Source of the DNA: Rhizobiaceae bacterium
GTDB lineage: Bacteria; Pseudomonadota; Alphaproteobacteria; Rhizobiales; Rhizobiaceae
DNA length: 44,788 nucleotides
Direction: 5' to 3'
Assembly (NCBI GenBank): GCA_016763155.1
Contig: JAESUH010000027.1
Coordinates: forward strand, 1 to 44,788
The notes below the pieces were generated by a model that saw nothing but the letters and a program-made list of their open reading frames with translations, searched no databases and was not told where the DNA came from. Every line of letters begins with the position of its first letter. The stretch's first letter is position 1. The translations under genes were made by a program, and so were the position numbers. This document shows, piece after piece, positions 36,654 through 44,788 of the stretch.

Positions 36654-36724
36654 GGCAGCACTTTAGCCACGACAATACGGCCCGTGATCCTATCCTCACA
36701 TAAATCCTCCAACGCCTTGCGTAC
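36650..36724 (-). pseudogene. Possible relic of a zinc-type alcohol dehydrogenase C-terminus
   Basis: In a frame without a usable start the minus strand reads VRKALEDLCEDRITGRIVVA then KVLP and a TGA at 36650. The pattern ALEDL-x4-RITGRIVV resembles the last residues of medium-chain zinc-dependent dehydrogenases (commonly VNEALEDLxAGRIxGRxVL-P). Nothing further upstream resembles the enzyme, and the frame reaches a stop near 36918. The rest of the 36564-37057 gap holds the TAXI promoter and no other gene I can support. Confidence 0.35.
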
Positions 36725-37057
36725 ACAGGAGCAATGCATGCGCGCATTGGGAATTGCCGTGAGTTCGAGCAAGCAAGGAAAACCATCCGTTCCTTCTGTA
36801 GTGCCAAACAACAAATAATGAAAAGTATGAGAACGCCTTGTCAGAACAGGCTGAACTCCATTTGGTAGGTAGATAAAAAAGCAAACTATCCCAGGCCTGC
36901 AACGGTTTACTGGAAATTATACTTTACGATTTCTACATATTTGCTGCCTAGAATGCAGTTTAACTAGTCAGTAATCATGTGAAATTGCTTCGCAAGCACA
37001 TATTACGACCAATATCCCTCTCCAGAGCATGGGGTATTTCAGAAGGTCCGTAGGTGA

Positions 37058-40000
37058 ATGAGATTATTATCAATTGTCACGCAGATCGGCCAGGTCAAGT
37101 TATTGGCTTATGCTCTATCAATAACATTTTTATCAGTGGCATTATTTTCTCTGGGTTACACGACAAATAGTGTGTTCGAATATGACACAAATTATGTGTT
37201 TTTCTTCCTGCTATCCTTTATGTGCGTACTCATTTCCGGTCTGCCAGTGCTTCTCTACTTACAGGGCAAACGCCGGGATAGAACAATCCTGCGTGATTTC
37301 CTGCGTCAAAAAAAGAGCTTCAACACGATGCTCACCACCATGCGCCAAGGTTTTTGCATGTTTGACGAGGACAACAACGTCATCATCTCAAATGATCGAT
37401 ACGCAACCATATACGGCCTGCTGCCAAAGCATACAAAACCCGGAAAAAACCTCCTCGATATCGTAGAAAATCGAATTAAAAATGGCTGCTTTATTGGCAC
37501 ACAGCCAAGCAAATATATTGCTGCGATGGAACAACTCAAAGGAAATCGCACAGGCGTTCCAAGAACCTATCAATTGAATGATGGGCGTTATGTCGAAATC
37601 TGCGATCAACCAGTATCCGATGGCATTTGGTTCACAACCCACGAAGACGTAACCGAGCGAATAGAAGCCGAACTAAAGATCAAAGATCAAAACGAAAAAT
37701 TCGATACCGCATTATCAAATATCTCCCAAGGCCTCTGCATGTTTGATGGCGATAAGAATCTAATAGTTTCCAATGAATGTTATGCAACCATATTTGGCTT
37801 AGCTCCCGAAATGATAAAGTCGGGAATGCATCTGAGTGAAATTATTAAATTACGGATTGAGCACGGAAGTTTTGTTGGCGAAAATCCAAAGGATTACATT
37901 AGCAGAGCCGATGAATGGATCACTAGTCTGTTTGATGTGGATGAAGTTCACCAATTGACCGATGGCCGCTATATAAAAATACTATTCCATCCCATGGCTG
38001 ATGGCGGCTGGCTCTCTACCCAGGAAGATGTAACCGAGCGCACGGAAGCCAGAATGGCAATTGCTCTCCAAAACAATCAATTTGATATCGCAATTTCAAA
38101 CATCTCCCAAGGTCTTTGTTTGTTTGACGCTGATAAAAAACTGATCGTTTCCAACGACCTATTTGCAACCATATTTGGCTTGTCGCCCGAAGTCATAAAA
38201 CCGGGAATGCATCTGACCGAGATCATTCACAAACGTGTTAAATTCGGCTCTTATGTTGATGATGGTGCTTCTGAAGTCGGTGAATGGCAAAGCGGTGCGA
38301 CGGACAAATCTGAAATTTTTCAGCTCACCGATGGTCGCTCCGTTGAAATTTTATTCCGTCCCATGGCAGGCGGCGGCTGGCTCTCAACCCAGGAAGACGT
38401 CACAGATCGGGTGACTGCCAAAAACGAGCTAGTACAGCAAAACAGATGCATGGATGCAGCACTTCGAGCCATGACACAGGGACTTTGCATGTATGATTCT
38501 GACAAGAATATTGTTGTCAGCAACGATCAATATTCAGAAATTTATGGTATCTCCCCGGGCTTAATAAAACCCGGAACCAGCCTTGATGAAGTTGTTAGAC
38601 TGCGAATTGAACAAGGCACCTATTCAGGTTCAAGTCCTGAAGAATATCACAAAAAGAGAAGCAATTGGGTACAAACACGCGATAGCAAACCCATCCTTGA
38701 TCACCTGAATGACGGACGTTATATCGAAATTCGTCACCACCCAACCGGCGATGACGGTTGGTTGTTAACCCATGACGACGTCACAGACCGCGTCAATTTT
38801 GATGCGGCATTAAGTGAACAGGTATTGCGGCTGGATACAGCAATATCGGCCATGTCCCACGGCCTTTCCATGTTTGATGGCGACGAAAATATTATTGTCT
38901 CCAACGAACGATATGCTGCAATTTACGGACTGAAAGCTGACCAGATAAAGCCAGGAATGGCTCTGAAGGATATTATCGAGCTTCGTATCCAGCATGGCAG
39001 CTATATTGGCGACAACCCTGAGGAATATCGCAGATGGATGATGGACCCTCTAAAAAGATGCGAGGGCAAACCTGAAACATATGTGTTGAGCGACGGGCGT
39101 TATGTAGAAATCCATCTCCACACTATGGCAAATGGCGGTTGGCTAACGGTCCATGAAGATGTAACTGAGCGCTACGAGTCTGAAAAGAAAATCAAATATC
39201 TGGCAGATTTCGATGCGCTGACGGGATTACCAAACCGCACCCAAATCCATGATATATTGGAAACCACCATCCAGCAGGCCAATGAAGATGCTTCAAAGAT
39301 GGCCCTAATTTATATTGATCTGGACAGATTTAAGGAAGTTAACGATACGCTTGGTCACCCAATTGGGGACGATGTTTTAAAAGAAGTCGGACACCGTCTG
39401 ACTCAGTTTCTCAATGACAAATTAATCGCCGGTCGCCTTTCCGGAGATGAATTTGTGGTGATCGTAAGAGAGTTTGATAGTTTAAAAGAGCTTTCAAAAC
39501 TTGCTGATCAAATATGCGCATCCCTGTCTATTCCAATCCACGTGAAACACGAAGTAATTGATATCTCTGCCAGTATCGGCATATCAGTTGGACCACCAAA
39601 TAATGGTGAAGTAGATCTACTAATCCAGTTTTCTGATCTGGCGCTTTATCAGGCGAAAGCAGCTGGGGGCAATTGCTACCGCTTCTTTGAAGAAAAAATG
39701 TATGCGCAGGCAAAAGAACGCCAACGCATGGCCATCGATTTGCGCAATGCCATATCAAATGATGAACTGGTCCTCCATTATCAGGCTCAAGTCGATCTAC
39801 GTTCGGGCAAGATCAACGGATATGAAGCCCTTGTCCGCTGGCAGCATCCTGAACTCGGCATGGTTTCACCACTCCAGTTTATTGGCCTTGCAGAAGAAAC
39901 AGGTCAGATCAGCGAGATTGGTGAATGGGTATTAAGAACTGCCTGCGAGTACGCAGTAACCTGGCCAAACAAGGAAAATATCTCGGTCAATTTATCACCG

Positions 40001-40492
40001 GTCCAGTTTAAACGGCAAGACGTTGTTGCCATGGTCAAAACCATTTTGAAAGAAACAGGCCTCGATCCACGCCGGCTGGAACTGGAAATCACCGAAGGCA
40101 TCCTCATTCAAAGCATTGAAACCGTGACCGCCACTTTACAAACCCTGGATGAGATGGGCGTGGCAATTGCTCTTGATGACTTTGGCACTGGTTTTTCCAG
40201 CCTGAGTTATCTAACGACCTTCCCGTTCAAAAAGATCAAAATCGACAAATCCTTTATTGATGACCTTGGAAAAGATTCCGAAGTTACCGCCATAGTCAGC
40301 ATGATTATTGGGCTGGGTCGCAGCCTTGGCACGATGATAACGGCTGAAGGAATAGAATACACAAACCAGCATGAATTGCTCAGGGCAGCTGGGTGTGATC
40401 AGGGGCAGGGCTATCTCTATAGCAAGCCAGTTCCCAAAATACTGGAATCAGACCCTCCCATCGCCCAGACCGTTAATCGCCGCTCAGCCTGA
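37058..40492 (+). CDS. Membrane-anchored five-PAS GGDEF-EAL cyclic-di-GMP protein
   Basis: Signalling protein of 1144 residues. Two N-terminal membrane helices (about 14-34 and 46-69) are followed by five PAS_7-type domains (about 97-204, 224-331, 351-452, 474-580, 601-707), then GGDEF (about 715-878) and EAL (about 895-1130). The cyclase motif reads S795-GDEF, a variant often still active; no RxxD inhibitory site precedes it. The phosphodiesterase motifs are intact: EALVR (923-927), NLSPVQF, ELEITEG, DDFGTG (1040-1045), K1061 and QGYLYSKP. It therefore should at least hydrolyse cyclic-di-GMP. The gene is single, with no partner regulator beside it. Confidence 0.94.
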   Translation: MRLLSIVTQIGQVKLLAYALSITFLSVALFSLGYTTNSVFEYDTNYVFFFLLSFMCVLISGLPVLLYLQGKRRDRTILRDFLRQKKSFNTMLTTMRQGFCMFDEDNNVIISNDRYATIYGLLPKHTKPGKNLLDIVENRIKNGCFIGTQPSKYIAAMEQLKGNRTGVPRTYQLNDGRYVEICDQPVSDGIWFTTHEDVTERIEAELKIKDQNEKFDTALSNISQGLCMFDGDKNLIVSNECYATIFGLAPEMIKSGMHLSEIIKLRIEHGSFVGENPKDYISRADEWITSLFDVDEVHQLTDGRYIKILFHPMADGGWLSTQEDVTERTEARMAIALQNNQFDIAISNISQGLCLFDADKKLIVSNDLFATIFGLSPEVIKPGMHLTEIIHKRVKFGSYVDDGASEVGEWQSGATDKSEIFQLTDGRSVEILFRPMAGGGWLSTQEDVTDRVTAKNELVQQNRCMDAALRAMTQGLCMYDSDKNIVVSNDQYSEIYGISPGLIKPGTSLDEVVRLRIEQGTYSGSSPEEYHKKRSNWVQTRDSKPILDHLNDGRYIEIRHHPTGDDGWLLTHDDVTDRVNFDAALSEQVLRLDTAISAMSHGLSMFDGDENIIVSNERYAAIYGLKADQIKPGMALKDIIELRIQHGSYIGDNPEEYRRWMMDPLKRCEGKPETYVLSDGRYVEIHLHTMANGGWLTVHEDVTERYESEKKIKYLADFDALTGLPNRTQIHDILETTIQQANEDASKMALIYIDLDRFKEVNDTLGHPIGDDVLKEVGHRLTQFLNDKLIAGRLSGDEFVVIVREFDSLKELSKLADQICASLSIPIHVKHEVIDISASIGISVGPPNNGEVDLLIQFSDLALYQAKAAGGNCYRFFEEKMYAQAKERQRMAIDLRNAISNDELVLHYQAQVDLRSGKINGYEALVRWQHPELGMVSPLQFIGLAEETGQISEIGEWVLRTACEYAVTWPNKENISVNLSPVQFKRQDVVAMVKTILKETGLDPRRLELEITEGILIQSIETVTATLQTLDEMGVAIALDDFGTGFSSLSYLTTFPFKKIKIDKSFIDDLGKDSEVTAIVSMIIGLGRSLGTMITAEGIEYTNQHELLRAAGCDQGQGYLYSKPVPKILESDPPIAQTVNRRSA
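37346..39178 (+). repeat. Five tandem PAS-encoding units
   Basis: Units begin at about 37346, 37727, 38108, 38477 and 38858, so four start-to-start steps of 381, 381, 369 and 381 bases. Each encodes the pattern QGLCMFD-x-D, then VSN-xx-YATIFGL, KPGM, DGRY-x-EI and EDVTER, with the last starting HGLSMFD. Units 1-3 and 5 are most alike in places, and the third is shortened by about four codons in its middle. This looks like internal duplication followed by divergence. Confidence 0.85.
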
Positions 40493-40519
40493 TTTCATAG
40501 CCATCAAGTACCTTTTTGT

Positions 40520-40533
40520 TTGATTTGGATCAA
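40520..40533 (+). promoter_or_regulatory. FNR/FixK-type box upstream of the DUF302 gene
   Basis: TTGATTTGGATCAA is a perfect TTGAT-N4-ATCAA site, extended by one T and one A. A -10 such as CATATT (40556-40561) would put the transcription start near 40568 and the box near -41.5, the class II activation position; TGTAAT at 40561-40566 is an alternative. An oxygen-responsive FNR/FixK-type regulator probably activates the DUF302 gene. The regulator gene is not in this window. Confidence 0.65.
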
Positions 40534-40664
40534 AGTCTAGATATTTTGGTGATGACATATTGTAATATCGATATGTGTTCACAACATTAGACAGATAAAT
40601 TGTGCATCATGACCTCAATCAAGTGCGATGGGTCCCTGATTGCAAACCAAACGGAGATTAGGAA

Positions 40665-41054
40665 ATGGATTACACGATTAATCGGGTTTTTTCGGGCGCT
40701 ACTTTTGATGAAATTGTTGGGCGAACACGTGAGGCACTTACTGGCCAGGGTTTTGGCGTCCTGACAGAGATCGATGTCAAACAGACGCTGAAAAAGAAAA
40801 TCGATGCAGATATCAATGATTATCTAATTCTCGGTGCCTGCAGCCCGAAGATGGCTCATGAAGCCATAAAGATCGAGCCACGCATTGGCGCAATGCTGCC
40901 TTGTAACGTGATCATCCGCAGCCTTGATGATGGACAGGTAGAAGTCAGCGCAATTGACCCACAAGCCTCAATGCAGGCTGTAGAAAATGACAAATTGCAA
41001 GATGTTGCTGGCGAAGTGAAATCCATGATGCAAACCGTCGTGACGAATATTTAA
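40665..41054 (+). CDS. DUF302 family protein
   Basis: Protein of 129 residues matching DUF302 (PF03625): NRVFSGATFDEIVGRTREAL, GFGVLTEIDVKQTLKKKI, then YLILGACSPKMAHEAIKIEP and GAMLPCNVIIR. C-x-P in ACSPK and LPCNV are conserved in the family, whose role is unknown; members often occur with redox or sulfur genes. GGAGATTAGGAA precedes the ATG. A perfect FNR/FixK box upstream suggests expression at low oxygen. The next gene, an efflux adaptor, starts some 200 bases on, so joint transcription is possible but unproven. Confidence 0.87.
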   Translation: MDYTINRVFSGATFDEIVGRTREALTGQGFGVLTEIDVKQTLKKKIDADINDYLILGACSPKMAHEAIKIEPRIGAMLPCNVIIRSLDDGQVEVSAIDPQASMQAVENDKLQDVAGEVKSMMQTVVTNI

Positions 41055-41211
41055 GTTTGCAGACCAGATAGGTTCACCAGCAAAAACTGGGGCCAATAGC
41101 TACTTCATTATTCAAAGCAAACTTTGCTAGAATGGACTAACATGAAGATGTTCAATTTAACCCAGTTTAGAAAAATCTATGATGACAAAAATACTGGTTC
41201 AACAAAAAAAT

Positions 41212-41233
41212 CTCCGGGGATAAATGCCCGGAG
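41212..41233 (-). terminator. Terminator-like hairpin between DUF302 and the efflux adaptor
   Basis: CTCCGGG (41212-41218) pairs with CCCGGAG (41227-41233). A run of seven A lies just before it on the plus strand, so on the minus strand the hairpin is followed by T residues. No minus-strand gene ends here. It may stop antisense transcription, or act weakly as a plus-strand element. Its presence supports an adaptor start downstream of it. Confidence 0.4.
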
Positions 41234-41252
41234 TTTAACAAAGATATCGCCC

Positions 41253-42281
41253 ATGAAAAATTGCAAAAAAGCGGTAAGTTCCGCTATCAGGAAAATGGCC
41301 CTTTCACTAATTATCCTGAGCGCCAGCACGTTGGTAAATGCGGCTGAATTTACAGTCTCCCCCATTATTGTCGAAGATTTCAAAGCCGTATTCGGTAGTG
41401 TAGCAAGCAAAAACCTGCAACCTGCCCGCGCTCGTATCGGCGGCACAGTAGTGAAAATCATGGTGGAAGAAGGAAGCGTTGTTTCCGCTGGCCAGATTGT
41501 AGCAATCGTTGCCGATGAAAAGCTGACGCTTAAGCTTGATGCGGTAGACGCAAGTATTAACGCCTTATCTGCCAGCCTATCTAACGCCCGCCGAGAACTG
41601 GAACGTGGTGAAAAACTTTTTGCCAAAGGGCTAACTTCCAAATCCCGTATTGATACATTGCAAACCCAGACAGACGTACTGGCCAATCAGGTGAAAGCCA
41701 GTCAGGGCGAACGATTCGTGATTGTCCAACAAATTGCGGAAGGCAAGGTTTTATCACCCACGAGCGGACGTGTGCTCACCGTTCCCCAAACTCGTGGAGC
41801 AGTAATTCTTCCAGGCGAGGCAATCGCTACAATTGCAGGCGGTGGATATTTTTTACGTCTTGCATTGCCAGAACGTCACGCAACTCTGATCAAAAAGGGA
41901 AATATCGTCAGGGTCGACAAACGTGGAATGTCTCCATCCTCCAAAAATCAAACCAAATCAGGCAGAACAGGCAAGGTTGCCAAGGTCTATCCGCAGATGG
42001 AAAATGGCCGGGTGATAGCAGATGTCGAAGTTGAAGGCCTGAGTAATTCCTTCATTGGAGAACGCATCCTCGTTTGGGTGGCCGTTGCCAAACGTAACGT
42101 ACTTGCTATTCCACCCAAGGCAATCACCATGCGCTCCGGCATAGATTACGTCACCATATCCACCACTTCCGGCAGCAGTGAAATTGCCGTTATTCCCGGC
42201 GAAACCCTGGAAACGAGTGAAGGGCCACGTGTTGAAATACTTTCCGGAATTGCAGTTGGTGACAAGGTAATTATGCCATGA
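41253..42281 (+). CDS. RND efflux membrane-fusion (adaptor) protein
   Basis: Periplasmic adaptor of the HlyD/AcrA family linking the inner-membrane pump to an outer-membrane channel. The ATG at 41253 (342 residues) gives a proper signal peptide (KNCKKAVSSAIRKMALSLII, cut after VNAA); the open frame extends to 41124 but crosses a hairpin. The order is lipoyl/barrel-sandwich half (ARIGGTVVKIMVEEGSVVSA), a coiled-coil hairpin (about 85-125, SARRELERGEKLF-type), second lipoyl half (GKVLSPTSGRVLTVPQTRG) and beta-barrel and proximal domains. The stop overlaps the pump gene start by 4 bases. Confidence 0.88.
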   Translation: MKNCKKAVSSAIRKMALSLIILSASTLVNAAEFTVSPIIVEDFKAVFGSVASKNLQPARARIGGTVVKIMVEEGSVVSAGQIVAIVADEKLTLKLDAVDASINALSASLSNARRELERGEKLFAKGLTSKSRIDTLQTQTDVLANQVKASQGERFVIVQQIAEGKVLSPTSGRVLTVPQTRGAVILPGEAIATIAGGGYFLRLALPERHATLIKKGNIVRVDKRGMSPSSKNQTKSGRTGKVAKVYPQMENGRVIADVEVEGLSNSFIGERILVWVAVAKRNVLAIPPKAITMRSGIDYVTISTTSGSSEIAVIPGETLETSEGPRVEILSGIAVGDKVIMP

Positions 42282-44788
42282 AACCTGGAATTGCTGGTTC
42301 GCTAACACGGGTTTTTATTAACTCACCCCTCACCCTTCTATTTCTGATCACGTCTCTATTGCTCGGCACTTTGGCCCTGATTGTATTGCCGCGGGAAGAA
42401 GAGCCGCAAATCTCCGTACCAATGGTGGATATCCATGTGCTCGCCAATGGTCTCAAAGCACCCGATGCGGTGAAACTGGTTACAGAACCACTTGAGACGA
42501 TCATCAAAAGCATCGATGGGGTTGAGCATGTCTATTCACAAACCCAGGATGATGGTGTCCTTCTGACCGCACGGTTTTTGGTTGGCACCAGCCCGGATTT
42601 AGCCATTGTACGCGTACATGATAAGGTTCGAGCCAATATCGATCGCATTCCCTACGGCGTACCTGAACCTCTTATCGTTGGACGTGGCATTGATGATGTA
42701 GCAATCATCGTTGTTACCGTTGCACCCAAACCGGAAGCCGCCGAGCGTTGGACTGCTAACGGGCTGACGCGCCTCACACGCGAATTACGAGTTGAACTGG
42801 CAAAACTGCCGGATGTTGGCCTGACCTATATCGTCGGTGAACAACCTGAAGAAATACAAATTGAACCAGCCCCAGAGAAACTGTCTCTATATGGCGTGAC
42901 CCTTCAACAATTGACCGCCAAAATTGAAGGGGCCAACCGCTCCTTTGTAATCGGAAATATCCGCGATGACGGAAAACAAATTTCTCTGGTTGCCGGCCAA
43001 ACACTCCAGACCTTGAGTGAAATAGGCAATATTGTAATCACCACCCGCGACGGGCGACCTGTCTATATTCGTGATGTGGCGAATATTACCCTTGCCACAA
43101 GCCCTAAAGAAACACGCGTTTTCCATGTTGCCAAACAAGAGGGCAAACTTGAGAGCGTCCCTGCCGTATCCTTAGCCATTGCAAAACGGCCCGGAACAAA
43201 CGCTGTTGTCATCGCTGAACGCATTACCCACAGGCTTGAACAGCTTAAAGGCAAGATTGTTCCTGAAGATATCGAAATCATCGTTTCGCGAAATTACGGC
43301 GAGACCGCCAATGAAAAAGCCAATGAGTTGCTTTTCCATCTGGGTTTGGCAACCATATCAATCGTGGTTCTGGTCATGTTTATGATTGGATGGCGCGAAG
43401 CAATCGTTATCGCGATTGTCATTCCAACAACCATCCTGCTGACTTTGTTTGCCGCCTGGATTATGGGCTACACTTTGAACAGGGTGAGCCTGTTTGCGCT
43501 GATTTTTTCCATCGGAATTCTGGTCGATGATGCAATTGTTATGATCGAAAACATTGCCCGACACTGGGCAATGCCAGACGAGCGGCCAAAGGTTCAATCA
43601 GCAATTGAAGCCGTGGCAGAGGTTGGTAACCCGACCATTGTCGCGACTTTGACCGTGGTTACAGCTCTCCTACCCATGCTGTTTGTTTCCGGCCTGATGG
43701 GTCCATATATGAGCCCGATTCCGGCCAATGCATCGGCGGCAATGATCTTTTCGTTTTTTGTGGCTGTGACCCTAACACCATGGTTGATGATGCGGGTCAG
43801 TGGGAATTCTAAACATGGCGCAAGTTCTCATAGCGGTGGTCACGAAACTGATTTCCCGGGTCGACTTTACATAATGATGGCGGCGCCAATACTGGCATCA
43901 AAGACCAGAGCATGGGTGTTCCTCATTCTCGTCGGCATTGCAACCATCGGATCAATGTCACTATTTTATACCAAGGACGTCACAGTAAAGCTTCTGCCTT
44001 TCGATAATAAGACCAATCTTCAAATCATGGTCGATCTGCCTGAGGGTTCATCAGTGGAAGCAACAAACCGGGTACTGCAGGCAATTACGATACGTCTCAC
44101 CAACGTGCCCGAAATAAAATCCTTTCAAACACACGCTGGCACTGCCTCCCCATTCGATTTTAACGGTCTTGTACGTCATTATTATTTGCGCAGTTCACCC
44201 GGGATGGGTGATGTGGTCGTAAACCTGACCAGCAAAGAAGAGCGCGATCGAACCAGCCACGATATTGCACTCGATTTGCGTGAGCAGATTGCAGATATTG
44301 ATATGCCTGCTGGCAGTTCAATCAGGGTTGTTGAACCTCCTCCGGGCCCACCCGTATTGGCAACCCTTCTTGCCGAGATCTATGGCCCTGATGCAGAGAC
44401 CCGCCGAAACGTTGCCACCAATGTTCGAAAAGCGTTTGAAACAATCCCCTATCTCGTGGATGTGGATGATTCCTTCGGCACCCCGGCCATGCGCACTAGA
44501 ATATCCATAGATCAGGATAATCTTGAATATCACGGCGTCGATCAAAGCGACGTATACGATACAGTTCGCAGGCTCTATTCCAACACAACGGTCGGCTATT
44601 CCCAACGCGGCGGCGGCCGCCAACCCATCCCAATCAGGCTTGGCCCGACAAAACAATCCCGTGTTTTGAATGAGCGCGCGTTATCGACACCAGTTCCTGC
44701 AAATGCACTTCCCGGAAATCGGAAAATTGTTGAATTGGGAGACGTGGTCAAGGTGACTCAGGAGCGAGCATCTTTCCCCATTTTCCGA
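42278..44788 (+). CDS. RND efflux transporter permease (3' end outside window)
   Basis: Inner-membrane pump of the AcrB/HAE group, using proton flow to expel drugs or other compounds. 837 codons are visible and the frame is open at the window end; complete members have about 1030-1050. Helix 1 is near residues 16-36, followed by PREEEPQISVPMVDI, the entrance to the porter domain. The proton relay in helix 4 is present as D417-D418 in IGILVDDAIVMIEN. A His/Ser-rich loop near residue 512 lies between helix 6 and the second half. No outer-membrane channel gene is visible. The substrate cannot be told from sequence. Confidence 0.92.
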   Translation, partial: MKPGIAGSLTRVFINSPLTLLFLITSLLLGTLALIVLPREEEPQISVPMVDIHVLANGLKAPDAVKLVTEPLETIIKSIDGVEHVYSQTQDDGVLLTARFLVGTSPDLAIVRVHDKVRANIDRIPYGVPEPLIVGRGIDDVAIIVVTVAPKPEAAERWTANGLTRLTRELRVELAKLPDVGLTYIVGEQPEEIQIEPAPEKLSLYGVTLQQLTAKIEGANRSFVIGNIRDDGKQISLVAGQTLQTLSEIGNIVITTRDGRPVYIRDVANITLATSPKETRVFHVAKQEGKLESVPAVSLAIAKRPGTNAVVIAERITHRLEQLKGKIVPEDIEIIVSRNYGETANEKANELLFHLGLATISIVVLVMFMIGWREAIVIAIVIPTTILLTLFAAWIMGYTLNRVSLFALIFSIGILVDDAIVMIENIARHWAMPDERPKVQSAIEAVAEVGNPTIVATLTVVTALLPMLFVSGLMGPYMSPIPANASAAMIFSFFVAVTLTPWLMMRVSGNSKHGASSHSGGHETDFPGRLYIMMAAPILASKTRAWVFLILVGIATIGSMSLFYTKDVTVKLLPFDNKTNLQIMVDLPEGSSVEATNRVLQAITIRLTNVPEIKSFQTHAGTASPFDFNGLVRHYYLRSSPGMGDVVVNLTSKEERDRTSHDIALDLREQIADIDMPAGSSIRVVEPPPGPPVLATLLAEIYGPDAETRRNVATNVRKAFETIPYLVDVDDSFGTPAMRTRISIDQDNLEYHGVDQSDVYDTVRRLYSNTTVGYSQRGGGRQPIPIRLGPTKQSRVLNERALSTPVPANALPGNRKIVELGDVVKVTQERASFPIFR

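Noticed and set aside
36588-36902. Short frames of 60-76 codons in the gap before the PAS-GGDEF-EAL gene
   Set aside because: No ribosome-binding site, no family likeness, and overlapping frames on both strands; only the dehydrogenase-like tail in another frame seemed worth recording.
1-44788. Genomic island, prophage or CRISPR
   Set aside because: No integrase, transposase, phage gene, tRNA-flanked repeat or regularly spaced short repeats seen.

Overview
The window looks like chromosome from an alphaproteobacterium, most likely Hyphomicrobiales (Rhizobiales). The evidence is the gene order ffh - chorismate mutase - rpsP - rimM - trmD - rplS - (L,D-transpeptidase) - leuC, a dapF-mtaB pair, a perfect CtrA-type site, a perfect FNR/FixK-type site, and intergenic repeats starting TAGAGCA that resemble (from memory) repeats common in rhizobial genomes. 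By eye the base composition is moderate in GC. I see no tRNA or rRNA gene, no CRISPR array, no phage gene and no insertion sequence. Both ends are cut inside genes: mtaB on the left and an RND efflux pump on the right.

Layout. 1-2091 (minus): mtaB and dapF. 2247-4615 (plus): a JmjC/cupin-like oxygenase and a FemAB/BioF2-like acyltransferase behind a CtrA-type promoter. 4616-5009: a possible small RNA or attenuator plus a dispersed repeat. 5010-9341 (plus): housekeeping block for protein targeting, ribosome and tRNA maturation. 9527-13781: periplasmic L,D-transpeptidase, leuC and a Gfo/Idh oxidoreductase. 14006-18184 (plus): a complete ugpBAEC-type ABC importer for glycerol-3-phosphate or its diesters.

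18248-25498 (minus): a catabolic-looking run of DUF3237, an IlvD-type dehydratase, an NTF2-like protein and an alpha/beta hydrolase, followed by a three-gene DctP-type TRAP transporter and an HpaR-like MarR regulator. The substrate is unknown. After a convergent Bcr/CflA exporter, 26800-32669 holds a second catabolic set: a hydroxycinnamoyl-CoA hydratase/lyase-like crotonase, an ADP-forming acyl-CoA ligase, an acyl-CoA dehydrogenase and a serine hydrolase, with a divergent MarR regulator. This resembles the hca and fer phenylpropanoid pathways, but there is no aldehyde dehydrogenase and the crotonase differs at phenol-binding positions. 32666-36563 (minus): a TAXI-type TRAP transporter and a double-hotdog thioesterase, probably importing an acid for the neighbouring CoA pathway.

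37058-40492: a membrane protein with five tandem PAS domains, GGDEF and EAL. 40665-41054: a DUF302 protein behind an FNR/FixK box. 41253-end: an RND efflux adaptor and pump. Recurrent themes are solute importers paired with CoA or dehydratase enzymes and MarR regulators, and strong stem-loops after all three solute-binding-protein genes.
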